Assembly (NCBI GenBank): GCA_934654625.1
Contig: CAKUGM010000024.1
Location: 1 to 23,963 of the forward strand
DNA length: 23,963 bases
DNA from: an uncultured Collinsella sp.
GTDB lineage: Bacteria > Actinomycetota > Coriobacteriia > Coriobacteriales > Coriobacteriaceae
Reading direction: 5' to 3'
The number at the start of each line of letters is the position of its first letter. Positions within the stretch are counted from its first letter, which is position 1. Shown here in pieces: positions 7,192 to 14,849 of this stretch. The position numbers and the translations under genes are program-made. Under the pieces are notes generated by a model, which did no database searches, had not been told where the DNA came from, and saw nothing but the letters and a program-made list of their open reading frames with translations.

Positions 7192-8211
7192 TTACAGGTC
7201 GATGTGCGATTCCTTGATGGGGAACGGCTGACCAAAATGGCAGGCACAGAAGTGACCAGGCTCCAACTCCTTGAAGTCAGGCTGCTCGCGCGAGCAGATC
7301 TCCTGGGCAATCGGGCAGCGCGTATGGAAACGGCAACCCGAAGGCGGATCCAGCGGTGAGGGCGGATCGCCCGCAAGGATAATGCGCTTGCGCGTCTTCT
7401 GGATATCGGGATCCGGAACAGGTACAGCGGAGAGCAGCGACTGCGTGTACGGGTGGCACGGCTGGGCGTAGAGACGCTTCCAGTCGGAAAGCTCGACAAG
7501 CTTGCCCAGGTACATAACGCCCACGCGGTCGGAGATGTGCTGCACAACGGAAAGGTCGTGAGCAATGAACAGGTAGGCGGTACCGAACTTGTTCTGCAGG
7601 TCCTTGAGCAGGTTCAGAACCTGAGCCTGAATGGATACGTCAAGAGCAGAAACAGGCTCGTCGCAGATGATGAGCTTCGGACGCAGGATAAACGCACGGG
7701 CGATGCCGACGCGCTGACGCTGGCCGCCGGAGAACTCGTGCGGGTAGCGGTTGATGTGCTCGGGGTTGAGGCCGACCACGTCAAGCAACTCGCGAACGCG
7801 CTCGAGGCGCTCCTCCTTGGTGCCGATGCCATGGATGGTCATGGGCTCGGAGACGATCTCGCCGATGGTCATGCGCGGGTTCAGGCTCGCATACGGATCC
7901 TGGAAGATGAACTGCATGTCTCGACGCATGTCCTTGAGCTCTTTTTTGTTCATGGACGCAACGTCGCGGCCCTGGAAGAAGACCTTACCGGCCGTGGGCT
8001 TGTTGAGGCGCATGATGGTGCGGCCCGTCGTGGACTTACCGCAGCCGGACTCGCCCACCAGGCCAAAGGTCTCGCCGGGCATGATCTCGAACGAAACGTC
8101 ATTGACAGCCGAGACCACGCGCTTGGAGAAGCGGCTGGAGAACACGCCGGAGTTGGCGGGGAATTCCTTAGAGAGATGCTCAACCTTGAGCAGCGGTGTG
8201 GTATCTGCCAT
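7192..8211 (-). CDS. oppF: Oligopeptide ABC transporter ATP-binding protein OppF
   Basis: This 339-residue ABC ATPase is the second of the two that drive peptide import through OppB/OppC. Walker A GESGCGKS is at 53-60 and the Q-loop Gln is at 104. The signature FSGGQRQ is near 160-166, Walker B LIICDEP near 180-186 and the H-loop His at 218. The C-terminal oligopeptide/dipeptide extension has four conserved cysteines (CRFHTRC, EIC, CAC region). In some relatives this extension binds an iron-sulfur cluster; that is family knowledge and not visible here. ATG8211 lies 3 nt after the oppD stop, and its Shine-Dalgarno GGCGAGGAG overlaps the end of oppD, so the two are translationally coupled. OppF is the last gene before a strong terminator. 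OppF rather than DppF is chosen from the order A-B-C-D-F; the exact peptide range cannot be read from sequence. Confidence 0.92.
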   Translation of the reverse strand: MADTTPLLKVEHLSKEFPANSGVFSSRFSKRVVSAVNDVSFEIMPGETFGLVGESGCGKSTTGRTIMRLNKPTAGKVFFQGRDVASMNKKELKDMRRDMQFIFQDPYASLNPRMTIGEIVSEPMTIHGIGTKEERLERVRELLDVVGLNPEHINRYPHEFSGGQRQRVGIARAFILRPKLIICDEPVSALDVSIQAQVLNLLKDLQNKFGTAYLFIAHDLSVVQHISDRVGVMYLGKLVELSDWKRLYAQPCHPYTQSLLSAVPVPDPDIQKTRKRIILAGDPPSPLDPPSGCRFHTRCPIAQEICSREQPDFKELEPGHFCACHFGQPFPIKESHIDL

Positions 8212-8214
8212 GGT

Positions 8215-9348
8215 CTACTCCTCGCCTCCCTTCATCGTATCGTCCATACCCGTAGCAATCACGTCCTTGCTGGTGCGTGACGTAGCGGGAGCGTTCTTCT
8301 TTGCGAACTCCGGGTCAGTGGCGTAGTGGCACGCCGCGTAGTGACCCTCGGAGAGCTCAACGCGCTCGGGACGTTTGGTGTGGCACAGCTCGGTCGCATA
8401 CGGGCAACGGGGCGCAAACGCGCAGCCAGAAGGCAGGTTGACGAGCGAAGGAGGATTGCCGTGAATAGGCGTAAGCGGCTTCTTCTCGTCGATAACCTGC
8501 TCGGGAATGGAGCGGATGAGGCCCCATGTGTACGGATGGCGGCTCTCGTAGAAAATCTGATCGGCGGTACCGAACTCCACGGGGCGACCGGCGTACATAA
8601 CCATAATCTTGTCGGCGATGTCGGCGACGACACCAAGGTCATGGGTGATCATGACGATGGCGTTGCCGTTCTTCTCCTGCATCTCCTGCATGAGCTCGAT
8701 GATCTGAGCCTGAATGGTCACGTCAAGAGCCGTGGTGGGCTCATCGGCGATCAGAATATCGGGATCGCAGGCAAGTGCCATGGCGATCATCACACGCTGG
8801 CGCATACCGCCCGAGAACTGGTGCGGGTACTCGTTGACGCGCTTCTCGGGCTCAGGGATGCCCACAAGGTCAAGCAGCTCGGTTGCGCGCTTGAGCGCTT
8901 CCTGCTTGCTATAGCCACGGTGAAGACGAAGGCCCTCGCCTACCTGCTTGCCGATCTTGTAGACCGGGTTGAGCGACGTCATCGGGTCCTGGAAGATCAT
9001 GGCGATGTCGTTGCCGCGCACATGCTGCATTTCCTCTTCGCTCATGTCGAGGAGGGACTTGCCACGATACGTCACGGAACCGCCGTGAATCTTTCCGGGA
9101 GGCATCGGGATGAGGCCCATGATGGTCATGGCCGTCACGGACTTACCCGAGCCGGACTCGCCTACCACGCCGAGAGTCTCACCGCGGTCGAGCGTATAAG
9201 AAACGCCGTCGACCGCATGGACGATACCGTCCTCGGTGTGGAAATACATCTTAAGATCGTCAACCTCCAGAAGATGCTGCCCCTCAGGGATGGGCTGCGT
9301 CTTGAGGTCGACGTAGTTTTTCGTGTCCTTCTTCATGACTTTATGCAT
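8215..9348 (-). CDS. oppD: Oligopeptide ABC transporter ATP-binding protein OppD
   Basis: This 377-residue ABC ATPase partners OppF on the cytoplasmic face of the permease. Walker A GESGSGKS is at 63-70, Q120 is in FQD and the signature FSGGMRQ is at 178-184. Walker B ILIADEP is at 198-204, and His236 is in THD. The C-terminal extension has Cys309, 315, 322 and 340 in the same layout as OppF. The start ATG9348 overlaps the end of oppC by 8 nt, with AAGGA three bases upstream. That spacing is short, and a second in-frame ATG four codons later lacks a better site. The last ~35 residues are charged and lysine/threonine-rich, beyond the usual family end. Overlap with oppC and 3-nt spacing to oppF show one operon. 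Confidence 0.93.
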   Translation of the reverse strand: MHKVMKKDTKNYVDLKTQPIPEGQHLLEVDDLKMYFHTEDGIVHAVDGVSYTLDRGETLGVVGESGSGKSVTAMTIMGLIPMPPGKIHGGSVTYRGKSLLDMSEEEMQHVRGNDIAMIFQDPMTSLNPVYKIGKQVGEGLRLHRGYSKQEALKRATELLDLVGIPEPEKRVNEYPHQFSGGMRQRVMIAMALACDPDILIADEPTTALDVTIQAQIIELMQEMQEKNGNAIVMITHDLGVVADIADKIMVMYAGRPVEFGTADQIFYESRHPYTWGLIRSIPEQVIDEKKPLTPIHGNPPSLVNLPSGCAFAPRCPYATELCHTKRPERVELSEGHYAACHYATDPEFAKKNAPATSRTSKDVIATGMDDTMKGGEE

Positions 9349-10303
9349 CCTTCATCTTGACGTCGAGCGCATCGCGCAGACCGTCGCCCAGCAAGGTGAA
9401 GGCGAGCACGGTCGAAAGAATGGCGAGACCGGGCATGATCATCATCCACGGAGCGGTCTGCAGATAGGCCTGACCATCCTGAATCATCGAGCCCCAGGAA
9501 GGAGTGGGCGGAACGACGCCCATGCCCAAGAAGGACAGCGAAGACTCGGTAAGGATGGCGCCACCGATGTTCATCGTGGCATACACGACGATGGAGGCAA
9601 CGGAGTTGGGGAAGATGTGACGAACGATGATGCGGAAATCGGACGCGCCCATGGCACGCGCAGCGTCAACGTAGTCGTTCTCCTTGACCGTAAGGATCGC
9701 AGAGCGGAACACGCGCGCGATGGAGGGCCAGCCCAAAATGCCGATAGCCACGAACACGTTCGTCAGCGAGCGGCCGAGCACGGCGATAAGCGACACGACG
9801 AACAGAACATACGGGAAAGCCAAGAAGATGTCGGCCAAACGCATGATGATCGTATCCCATATGCCTCCGTAGAAGCCGGCGAGCGCGCCCATGACCAGAC
9901 CGATGATCGTGGAGATGGCCGTGGCCATAACGCCGACGGAAAGCGAGATGCGCGCGCCGTAGATAACGCGCACAAGAATGTCGCGGCCGAGGGCGTCGGT
10001 ACCGAAAGGATGCTCACCCGAGGGCGGAAGCGTGGAGTTCTGCGCCATCGTGGTGGAATCGGCAGCCGTCGGCGAGCCGAGCCACTGCTTGGCCCACATG
10101 TCGGCCGAAAGGGCAACGATGATAACGAAGATGATCCAGATCACCGAGATGACGGCGAGCTTGTTCTTGCGCAGACGCTTGAAGGCGTCGCCCCAGAGCG
10201 TGCGCGACGTAGCGGGAGAATCGGAATCGGCCTTCTGGTGAATATCTTCCAGAAGCGCCTCGTTTTCCTCTTCGAGCGTCTGAGGGGTCTTGTTGTCGTT
10301 CAT
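9341..10303 (-). CDS. oppC: Oligopeptide ABC transporter permease OppC
   Basis: This inner-membrane permease of 320 residues has an acidic cytoplasmic N-terminus of about 45 residues and then one membrane helix (LAVISVIWIIFVIIVALSA). An extracytoplasmic loop contains HPFGTDALGRDILVRVIYGAR, the hallmark of OppC/DppC. The rest is the BPD_transp_1 region with the ATPase-coupling EAA-like stretch DYVDAARAMGASDFRIIVRH. It pairs with OppB to form the pore. ATG10303 follows GGGGAGG by 6 nt and lies 13 nt after the oppB stop. Its 3' end overlaps oppD. Confidence 0.93.
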   Translation of the reverse strand: MNDNKTPQTLEEENEALLEDIHQKADSDSPATSRTLWGDAFKRLRKNKLAVISVIWIIFVIIVALSADMWAKQWLGSPTAADSTTMAQNSTLPPSGEHPFGTDALGRDILVRVIYGARISLSVGVMATAISTIIGLVMGALAGFYGGIWDTIIMRLADIFLAFPYVLFVVSLIAVLGRSLTNVFVAIGILGWPSIARVFRSAILTVKENDYVDAARAMGASDFRIIVRHIFPNSVASIVVYATMNIGGAILTESSLSFLGMGVVPPTPSWGSMIQDGQAYLQTAPWMMIMPGLAILSTVLAFTLLGDGLRDALDVKMKDA

Positions 10304-10316
10304 GAAGTACCTCCCC

Positions 10317-11333
10317 TTAGGCGTTCTTGTTGGACGAATCGAAGCGGATGCGCGGGTCGAGGAAGGCGTAGCTCACATCGACCAGCAAGTTGATGACCAT
10401 GACCACGAGCACGACGAGCGTGACGCCGCCCATAACGATGGGCCAGTCACGGCTGCTGATGGCGCGGAACATCTCGTAGCCGATACCGGGCCAGTTGAAG
10501 ACCGTCTCGGTAAGGATGGCGCCGGAGAGCATGGCGCCGAAGTCGACACCAATATAAGTAACAACCGGGATAAGGGCGTTCTTCAGTGCATGCCTCCAGA
10601 TGATGGCGCGATTGGAAAGGCCCTTTGCCTTGGCGGTGCGGATATAGTCCTGGTTCATAACGTCCAGAAGCTGCGAGCGCATGATGCGCGCGCAGTACGC
10701 GGTGGAAACGGAGGCAAGCGTCACCGCGGGAAGGATGTAGTGCACCCAATCCTGATACTGAGATGCCGTACCGCCCGCACCGGAAATAGGCAGAATGTGC
10801 AGCTGCACGCCAAAGAACAGCTGGAGCAGCATACCCAGCCAGAAGGCGGGCACAGCGACGAGCACCGAAGTCACCAACGTGACCAAGATATCCCAGAAGG
10901 AATACCTCTTGACCGCCGAGATGATACCGGCACCGATGCCCATAATCGCCTCGAGGACGATAGCGCAAACGGCAAGCTTTGCCGTATACGGATATTTAGC
11001 GGCAAAGATGTCCGTCACCGGTAGCTTGCGCTGATACGAGCTGCCGAGGTCACCCTGAAGCAGGCTGCTCATGTAGAACACGTAGCGGTTCCACAACGTC
11101 TCGGGAACGGGGTCACCGTTCTCGTCCAGAATTGCGCTGCCCTCATCGTCAACCTGAACAAGGTGATACTTGACGCGAAGCTGCAGCTCAACCTCGGGGG
11201 TGAGCGCCTTTTCGCCACCAATCAACTTGATCGGGTCTCCCGGAACGATGTTCTGAAGCGCAAACAGGATAAGCGTTACGCCCAGAAAAACCGGGATGAA
11301 TTGGAGCACACGCTTGAGGATGTACTTTCCCAT
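10317..11333 (-). CDS. oppB: Oligopeptide ABC transporter permease OppB
   Basis: This membrane permease of 338 residues, the partner of OppC, opens with MGKYILKRVLQFIPVFLGVT, the typical OppB/DppB N-terminal helix, followed by PGDP. The first external loop carries an extra acidic segment (about residues 65-85, VDDEGSAILDENGDPVPE) of the kind seen in some Gram-positive OppB proteins. The coupling stretch DYIRTAKAKGLSNRAIIWRHALKN and the GAILTETVFNWPGIG motif are both present. ATG11333 is chosen because GGGGAG sits eight bases upstream and because upstream codons give no membrane-protein-like sequence. A long gap with a stable hairpin separates it from oppA, so its level is probably set separately from the binding protein. 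Confidence 0.93.
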   Translation of the reverse strand: MGKYILKRVLQFIPVFLGVTLILFALQNIVPGDPIKLIGGEKALTPEVELQLRVKYHLVQVDDEGSAILDENGDPVPETLWNRYVFYMSSLLQGDLGSSYQRKLPVTDIFAAKYPYTAKLAVCAIVLEAIMGIGAGIISAVKRYSFWDILVTLVTSVLVAVPAFWLGMLLQLFFGVQLHILPISGAGGTASQYQDWVHYILPAVTLASVSTAYCARIMRSQLLDVMNQDYIRTAKAKGLSNRAIIWRHALKNALIPVVTYIGVDFGAMLSGAILTETVFNWPGIGYEMFRAISSRDWPIVMGGVTLVVLVVMVINLLVDVSYAFLDPRIRFDSSNKNA

Positions 11334-11365
11334 ACAAAAAACTCCCCTACCGTGGATACACCTAA

Positions 11366-11399
11366 ACGGGATGTCAACCGATGAAGATTGACACCCCGT
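11366..11399 (-). promoter_or_regulatory. 12-bp intercistronic hairpin between oppA and oppB
   Basis: ACGGGATGTCAA (11366-11377) pairs with TTGACACCCCGT (11388-11399) over 12 bp with one wobble and a 10-nt loop. It lacks a T-run in the direction of transcription. It begins 33 nt upstream of the oppB start. A -10-like TATACT lies just before it (11413-11418) without a convincing -35. The hairpin could protect the upstream oppA message or dampen read-through. Confidence 0.6.
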
Positions 11400-11481
11400 C
11401 AAACAAACACTCAGTATATCGTTTTGCCGCTATCTGCGCCATAGGTGTAATAGCTGCAGATTTAGGCATATTTGCGCTCTT

Positions 11482-13185
11482 TTACGCGTCGAGCTCCATG
11501 CGGTTCAGATAAGCATGCTTCTGCGGGTCCAGATAGAAGGACTTGACGCGATCGGAACCGGCGGTCACGTGCGAATAGAACATCAGCGGAATGACCGGGC
11601 TGTCGGCCGCGATGATCTTATCGGCGGCATGCATCTTCTCGACACGCTCCTTGTCATCGACCGTAGCACGGGCCTCGGTGATGCACTTGTCGACCTCAGC
11701 GTTGCTGTAACCGGAGCGGTTGTCGCCACCGAGAGAATCGGAGTGGAACAGCGGATACAGGAAGTTGTCCATGATGGGATAGTCGGCGATCCAGCCCAGA
11801 CGGCCAAACTGATAGTCGAGCTGCTGATACTGGTCGAGCAGAGCGCTCCACTCGGGGGTATCGGACACGACCTCGAGACCGACCTTCTCCAGGTCGCCGA
11901 TCACGGACTCCATGATCTCCTTGTGGCCACCGTCCTGGTTGTAGGAAAGGGTGAGCTTCAGGCCGCGGGAGCCGTCGGAACCAGCAGGGTAACCGGCCTT
12001 ATCCAGGCACTCCTTGGCAGCGTCAACGTCGTACTTGCAGTACTCCCATGCGCCCTCCTGGTAGCCATCGATACCCGGCGGGATGATGCCGTCGGCAGGG
12101 GTGCGGGTACCCTTGAAGAGAGTCTTGCAGATGGCCTCGCGGTTGATGGCCATGGAGACGGCGCGGCGCACGTCGGCATTGTTGAAGGGCTCGGCAGTGT
12201 TGTTGCAAACCAGATGGTAGGTGGAAGGCTCGCCGCCGAGCAGCATGTGCTGGCCGTCGGACATGGTGTAGCCGTCTTTGGACTCGCCGCGGTCCTTGAG
12301 AGCAGCGTCGATCTGCGGCACAGGGACGTCGCAGATGTCGAGGTTGCCGGCCTGGAACTCTTTCCAAGCAGTCTCGACGTCCTTCTGAACGGTGAAGTGA
12401 ACGCCGTCTACCTTGGCCTTGTTCTCGCCATAGTAGTCGTCGAACTTCTTGAGGTTGATCTCCTGACCATCCTCCCACTTGCCGTCCATCTGGAACGGGC
12501 CGTTGCCGATGGGAGCCAGGTAGAAGTTCTTGGCGTCATCCTCAGCGGCAGCAGGCACGGGAGCCAGTGCGGGGTGCGAAGCAACATAGGGGAAGTCTGC
12601 ATAAGCAGCAGTCAGCTTGACCACGAACGTGAGGTCGTCCGGGCAGGAAAGGCCGGCAAACTCGTCGGTATCGCCAGCAGCAAGCTCGTCATAGCCCTGG
12701 ACCATCGAAAGGTGATAGGAAACCTCGGACGGGCTGTACTCCATCGCAACGGCGCTCTTGGGGTACACGACACGGGTCCATGCGCGCTTGAAGGCCTCGG
12801 CATCCACAGCGTCACCGTTGTGGAACTTGGCGCCCTTGCGCAGATGGAAGGTGAACTCGGTAGCGTCGTCGCTGGCATCCCAGGACTCAGCAGCAAGACC
12901 GACGATCTCGTTCTTGTCGTAGTCGAAGTTGGTGAGCGCATCGAACAGCTGGAAGGAAACCTGAGTACCCTGGTCCTCCTGGACGTTATAAGGATCGATG
13001 CAGACGGGGTTGTTGATGTAGTAGTTGACGGTACTGCCCGAGGTGGCGCCGGAAGCGGAACCAGCGGCGCTGGAGCCGCCCTTCTTGCCGCAAGCGGCCA
13101 GGAATGCGAGAGAGCTCGCAGCAAGGGAGCCGCCCACGAAAGCGCGACGACCCATAACGGGCTCATGGAATTTGAAATCAGCCAT
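11482..13185 (-). CDS. oppA: Oligopeptide-binding lipoprotein OppA (operon copy, paralogue 1)
   Basis: This extracytoplasmic peptide-binding protein of the SBP_bac_5 family has 567 residues. Its N-terminus contains GRRAFVGG, a twin-arginine-like motif. A short hydrophobic stretch and the lipobox LAAC follow, so it is predicted to be a lipid-anchored Tat substrate. A Gly/Ser linker then leads to the family core, including FKRAW and IGNGPF near the expected positions. It would capture peptides and deliver them to OppB/OppC. ATG13185 has AAGGAGG five bases upstream; the longer frame upstream is rejected. The gene is very similar to the other SBP gene at 14850-16511, including shared tracts of near-identical DNA. 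Two inverted repeats in its leader suggest dedicated control. Confidence 0.93.
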   Translation of the reverse strand: MADFKFHEPVMGRRAFVGGSLAASSLAFLAACGKKGGSSAAGSASGATSGSTVNYYINNPVCIDPYNVQEDQGTQVSFQLFDALTNFDYDKNEIVGLAAESWDASDDATEFTFHLRKGAKFHNGDAVDAEAFKRAWTRVVYPKSAVAMEYSPSEVSYHLSMVQGYDELAAGDTDEFAGLSCPDDLTFVVKLTAAYADFPYVASHPALAPVPAAAEDDAKNFYLAPIGNGPFQMDGKWEDGQEINLKKFDDYYGENKAKVDGVHFTVQKDVETAWKEFQAGNLDICDVPVPQIDAALKDRGESKDGYTMSDGQHMLLGGEPSTYHLVCNNTAEPFNNADVRRAVSMAINREAICKTLFKGTRTPADGIIPPGIDGYQEGAWEYCKYDVDAAKECLDKAGYPAGSDGSRGLKLTLSYNQDGGHKEIMESVIGDLEKVGLEVVSDTPEWSALLDQYQQLDYQFGRLGWIADYPIMDNFLYPLFHSDSLGGDNRSGYSNAEVDKCITEARATVDDKERVEKMHAADKIIAADSPVIPLMFYSHVTAGSDRVKSFYLDPQKHAYLNRMELDA

Positions 13186-13214
13186 GCCATCCTCCTTAAA
13201 TGCAGAACATGGGC

Positions 13215-13243
13215 GATGCATTGCGCGAGAACTGCAATGCATC
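13215..13243 (-). promoter_or_regulatory. 10-bp perfect hairpin in the oppA leader
   Basis: GATGCATTGC (13215-13224) and GCAATGCATC (13234-13243) are perfect inverted repeats around a 9-nt loop. The hairpin ends 17 nt upstream of the AAGGAGG ribosome site (13191-13197). There is no T-run, so it is not a terminator. It could stabilise the message or be a protein-binding site. Confidence 0.6.
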
Positions 13244-13362
13244 CCATTCGAGCTATACGCCCGTTGGCTGTGTGGGCGCATACACGATTGGATGTACTGT
13301 ACTCTATTTTGGAAAAGTGTCGTTTGCTGTTTTTTTGATTAAACAAGGGGTATTTCTTTAGC

Positions 13363-13380
13363 GTGCAAGAGTTATTGCAC
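13363..13380. promoter_or_regulatory. Inverted repeat GTGCAA-N6-TTGCAC upstream of oppA
   Basis: This is a perfect 6+6 inverted repeat with a 6-bp centre, about 180 bp before the oppA start and just after the terminator of the peptidase gene. On the minus strand its downstream arm TTGCAC could itself serve as a -35 box: TGTTTA lies 17 nt further on, a poor -10. The layout fits a dimeric repressor or activator site; the protein is unknown. Confidence 0.45.
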
Positions 13381-13414
13381 CTTTGTCGCCAAATAATCGC
13401 AGGTTAAAGATGCC

Positions 13415-13456
13415 AAAAAACGCGGCCGCGCCGCACATGCAGGCACAACCGCGTTT
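13415..13456 (-). terminator. Terminator after the M24 peptidase gene
   Basis: On the minus strand, AAACGCGG (13456-13449) pairs with CCGCGTTT (13425-13418) around a GC-rich loop of 23 nt, running into TTTTTT. It lies about 60 nt past the peptidase stop. The long loop makes it weaker than the other terminators here. Confidence 0.7.
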
Positions 13457-13516
13457 CTCAATCGTTTCCGAAAGGCTTTTTTCCGTTAACGCAAGTGAAA
13501 CAATAAGTGGCAGGTT

Positions 13517-14752
13517 CTAGCCGATAAACGTAATCTTGTCGCGCCCCTCATGCAGATAGTGAACGCCCTCGTTATCGAGCATGACCGTTTCTTCGGTATA
13601 GATATAGCACTTGTCGCGACCTTGCGCCGGCGCCTTGACGTTGAGCTCAAGCGCCCAGCAGGTGTTCTCATCCACGCGTACATCGCCCGCCACGGGGATG
13701 GAGCCCTGGTTTGACCACAGGCCAATCGTGGGCCCGGGACCGTGCCCATACATGTTGCAGGGATGCGAGTAGAGCATGGCGTCGATGCCCTCCTCGCGTG
13801 CGGCGGCAAGCGACGCCTCGAAAACCTCGTTACCCGTACGACCGGGCACCATGTTCTCGCAAACGATGTCCTGGAAGCGATTATTCACGGCAAGCGCATC
13901 CACAAGCTCAGCGGGAATCTCGGTCTCGCCAGGGCGCGCCACGTAGGCCAGGCGCTGACTGTCAGTCATCATGTTCATGTAGCGGATGCCAAAATCGCAA
14001 TGCAGCAGGTCTCCCGGCTCGATCACACCGGTGATGCGCGATTCGTCAACACCCGCACGCTCGATATCCATCGTGGGCTCAAACCAATACTCCAGGCCCA
14101 AGTCAACGGTGCGCTGACGCATGAAGAACTCAAGGTCCTGCGTGGTCGTGACACCGGGCTTCACAACCTCGGGCGTATACATCTCTTCGAGAATCGAGTA
14201 CGAGACGTTTGCCACCTCGGGCATAAGCTCCATCTCGGTAGGAGTGCGCAGCTCCATCACCTTGATGGGAAAAACATCGTCGGCATACATCCGGCTCGTC
14301 CATGTTTCATCGAGGCCCTCGAGGAGCAACGCCTCGCAGCCCGCGGAAAGGCCATCGGCAACGGCAAAGTTCTTCGAACGGTCAACGGCAATCGTCTGAG
14401 GCTGGTATTCCTCGAAGAGACGCTGAAGCGCAGCCATCTGCGGCTCCTCGCGCCAATCAACCCAATAGCGCTCGTAGAAGCGCTCGAGGTCCTCGTCGGG
14501 CATCGCCACATGGAAGCGACGTACGCCCTCCTCCGTCTTCACAAAAGCAAGGATCGTCAGACGGCGCGCCGTGGGATACATAGGCGGGAACAGTGCGCGG
14601 AACGTAGGGTCCTCGTTGTACTCGCGGGAGACATGAAGCCAGATATCGGCGCCACTTTGCTCCATAGCCTGCGGAACAATCTGCTCCAGGCGCTCCTTGA
14701 GGCAGCGCTCCTGAATCTCGTAGCGCTCACGCACGCTTCTGACCTTGATCAT
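13517..14752 (-). CDS. M24 family metallopeptidase (Xaa-Pro aminopeptidase/dipeptidase type)
   Basis: This cytoplasmic protein of 411 residues has a creatinase-like N-terminal domain (about 1-170) and a C-terminal pita-bread catalytic domain. The five metal ligands of the M24 family can be placed: Asp253 (HCDFG), Asp264 (MMTDSQR), His337 (YGHGPGP), Glu369 (ALEL) and a Glu in YTEETV (387/388). Members remove an N-terminal residue before proline or split Xaa-Pro dipeptides using two divalent metals. There is no signal peptide. Its place between two peptide-binding protein genes suggests that it digests proline-containing peptides after import. ATG14752 has GAAGGGA eight bases upstream. Oddly, a strong terminator of the preceding gene ends only 7 nt before that ribosome site. 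The exact specificity (PepP, PepQ or another) cannot be fixed from sequence. Confidence 0.88.
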   Translation of the reverse strand: MIKVRSVRERYEIQERCLKERLEQIVPQAMEQSGADIWLHVSREYNEDPTFRALFPPMYPTARRLTILAFVKTEEGVRRFHVAMPDEDLERFYERYWVDWREEPQMAALQRLFEEYQPQTIAVDRSKNFAVADGLSAGCEALLLEGLDETWTSRMYADDVFPIKVMELRTPTEMELMPEVANVSYSILEEMYTPEVVKPGVTTTQDLEFFMRQRTVDLGLEYWFEPTMDIERAGVDESRITGVIEPGDLLHCDFGIRYMNMMTDSQRLAYVARPGETEIPAELVDALAVNNRFQDIVCENMVPGRTGNEVFEASLAAAREEGIDAMLYSHPCNMYGHGPGPTIGLWSNQGSIPVAGDVRVDENTCWALELNVKAPAQGRDKCYIYTEETVMLDNEGVHYLHEGRDKITFIG

Positions 14753-14774
14753 GTGGCTTGTCCCTTCTCGTCAT

Positions 14775-14815
14775 AAAAAGGGATGCGCGCCGGTGCGTAC
14801 ACGGCAGCGCATCCC
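14775..14815 (-). terminator. Terminator after the distal oppA paralogue, abutting the peptidase start
   Basis: On the minus strand, GGGATGCGC (14815-14807) pairs with GCGCATCCC (14788-14780). The 18-nt loop itself can fold, and TTTTT follows at 14779-14775. The peptidase Shine-Dalgarno begins 7 nt later at 14767. It therefore acts between the two cistrons and may pass only part of the transcripts. Confidence 0.9.
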
Positions 14816-14849
14816 CTCTTCAAGCTATATAGATACGTCAAGCTCGGAA

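Noticed and set aside
11515..13338. 607-codon open frame on the plus strand opposite oppA paralogue 1
   Set aside because: Same reason: its composition and repeats mirror the coding strand, and a parallel antisense frame exists in the paralogue for the same codon-use reason.
13186..13414. T-box or other known riboswitch upstream of oppA
   Set aside because: I looked for a T-box consensus, an antiterminator/terminator pair and known aptamer cores; only simple inverted repeats are present.
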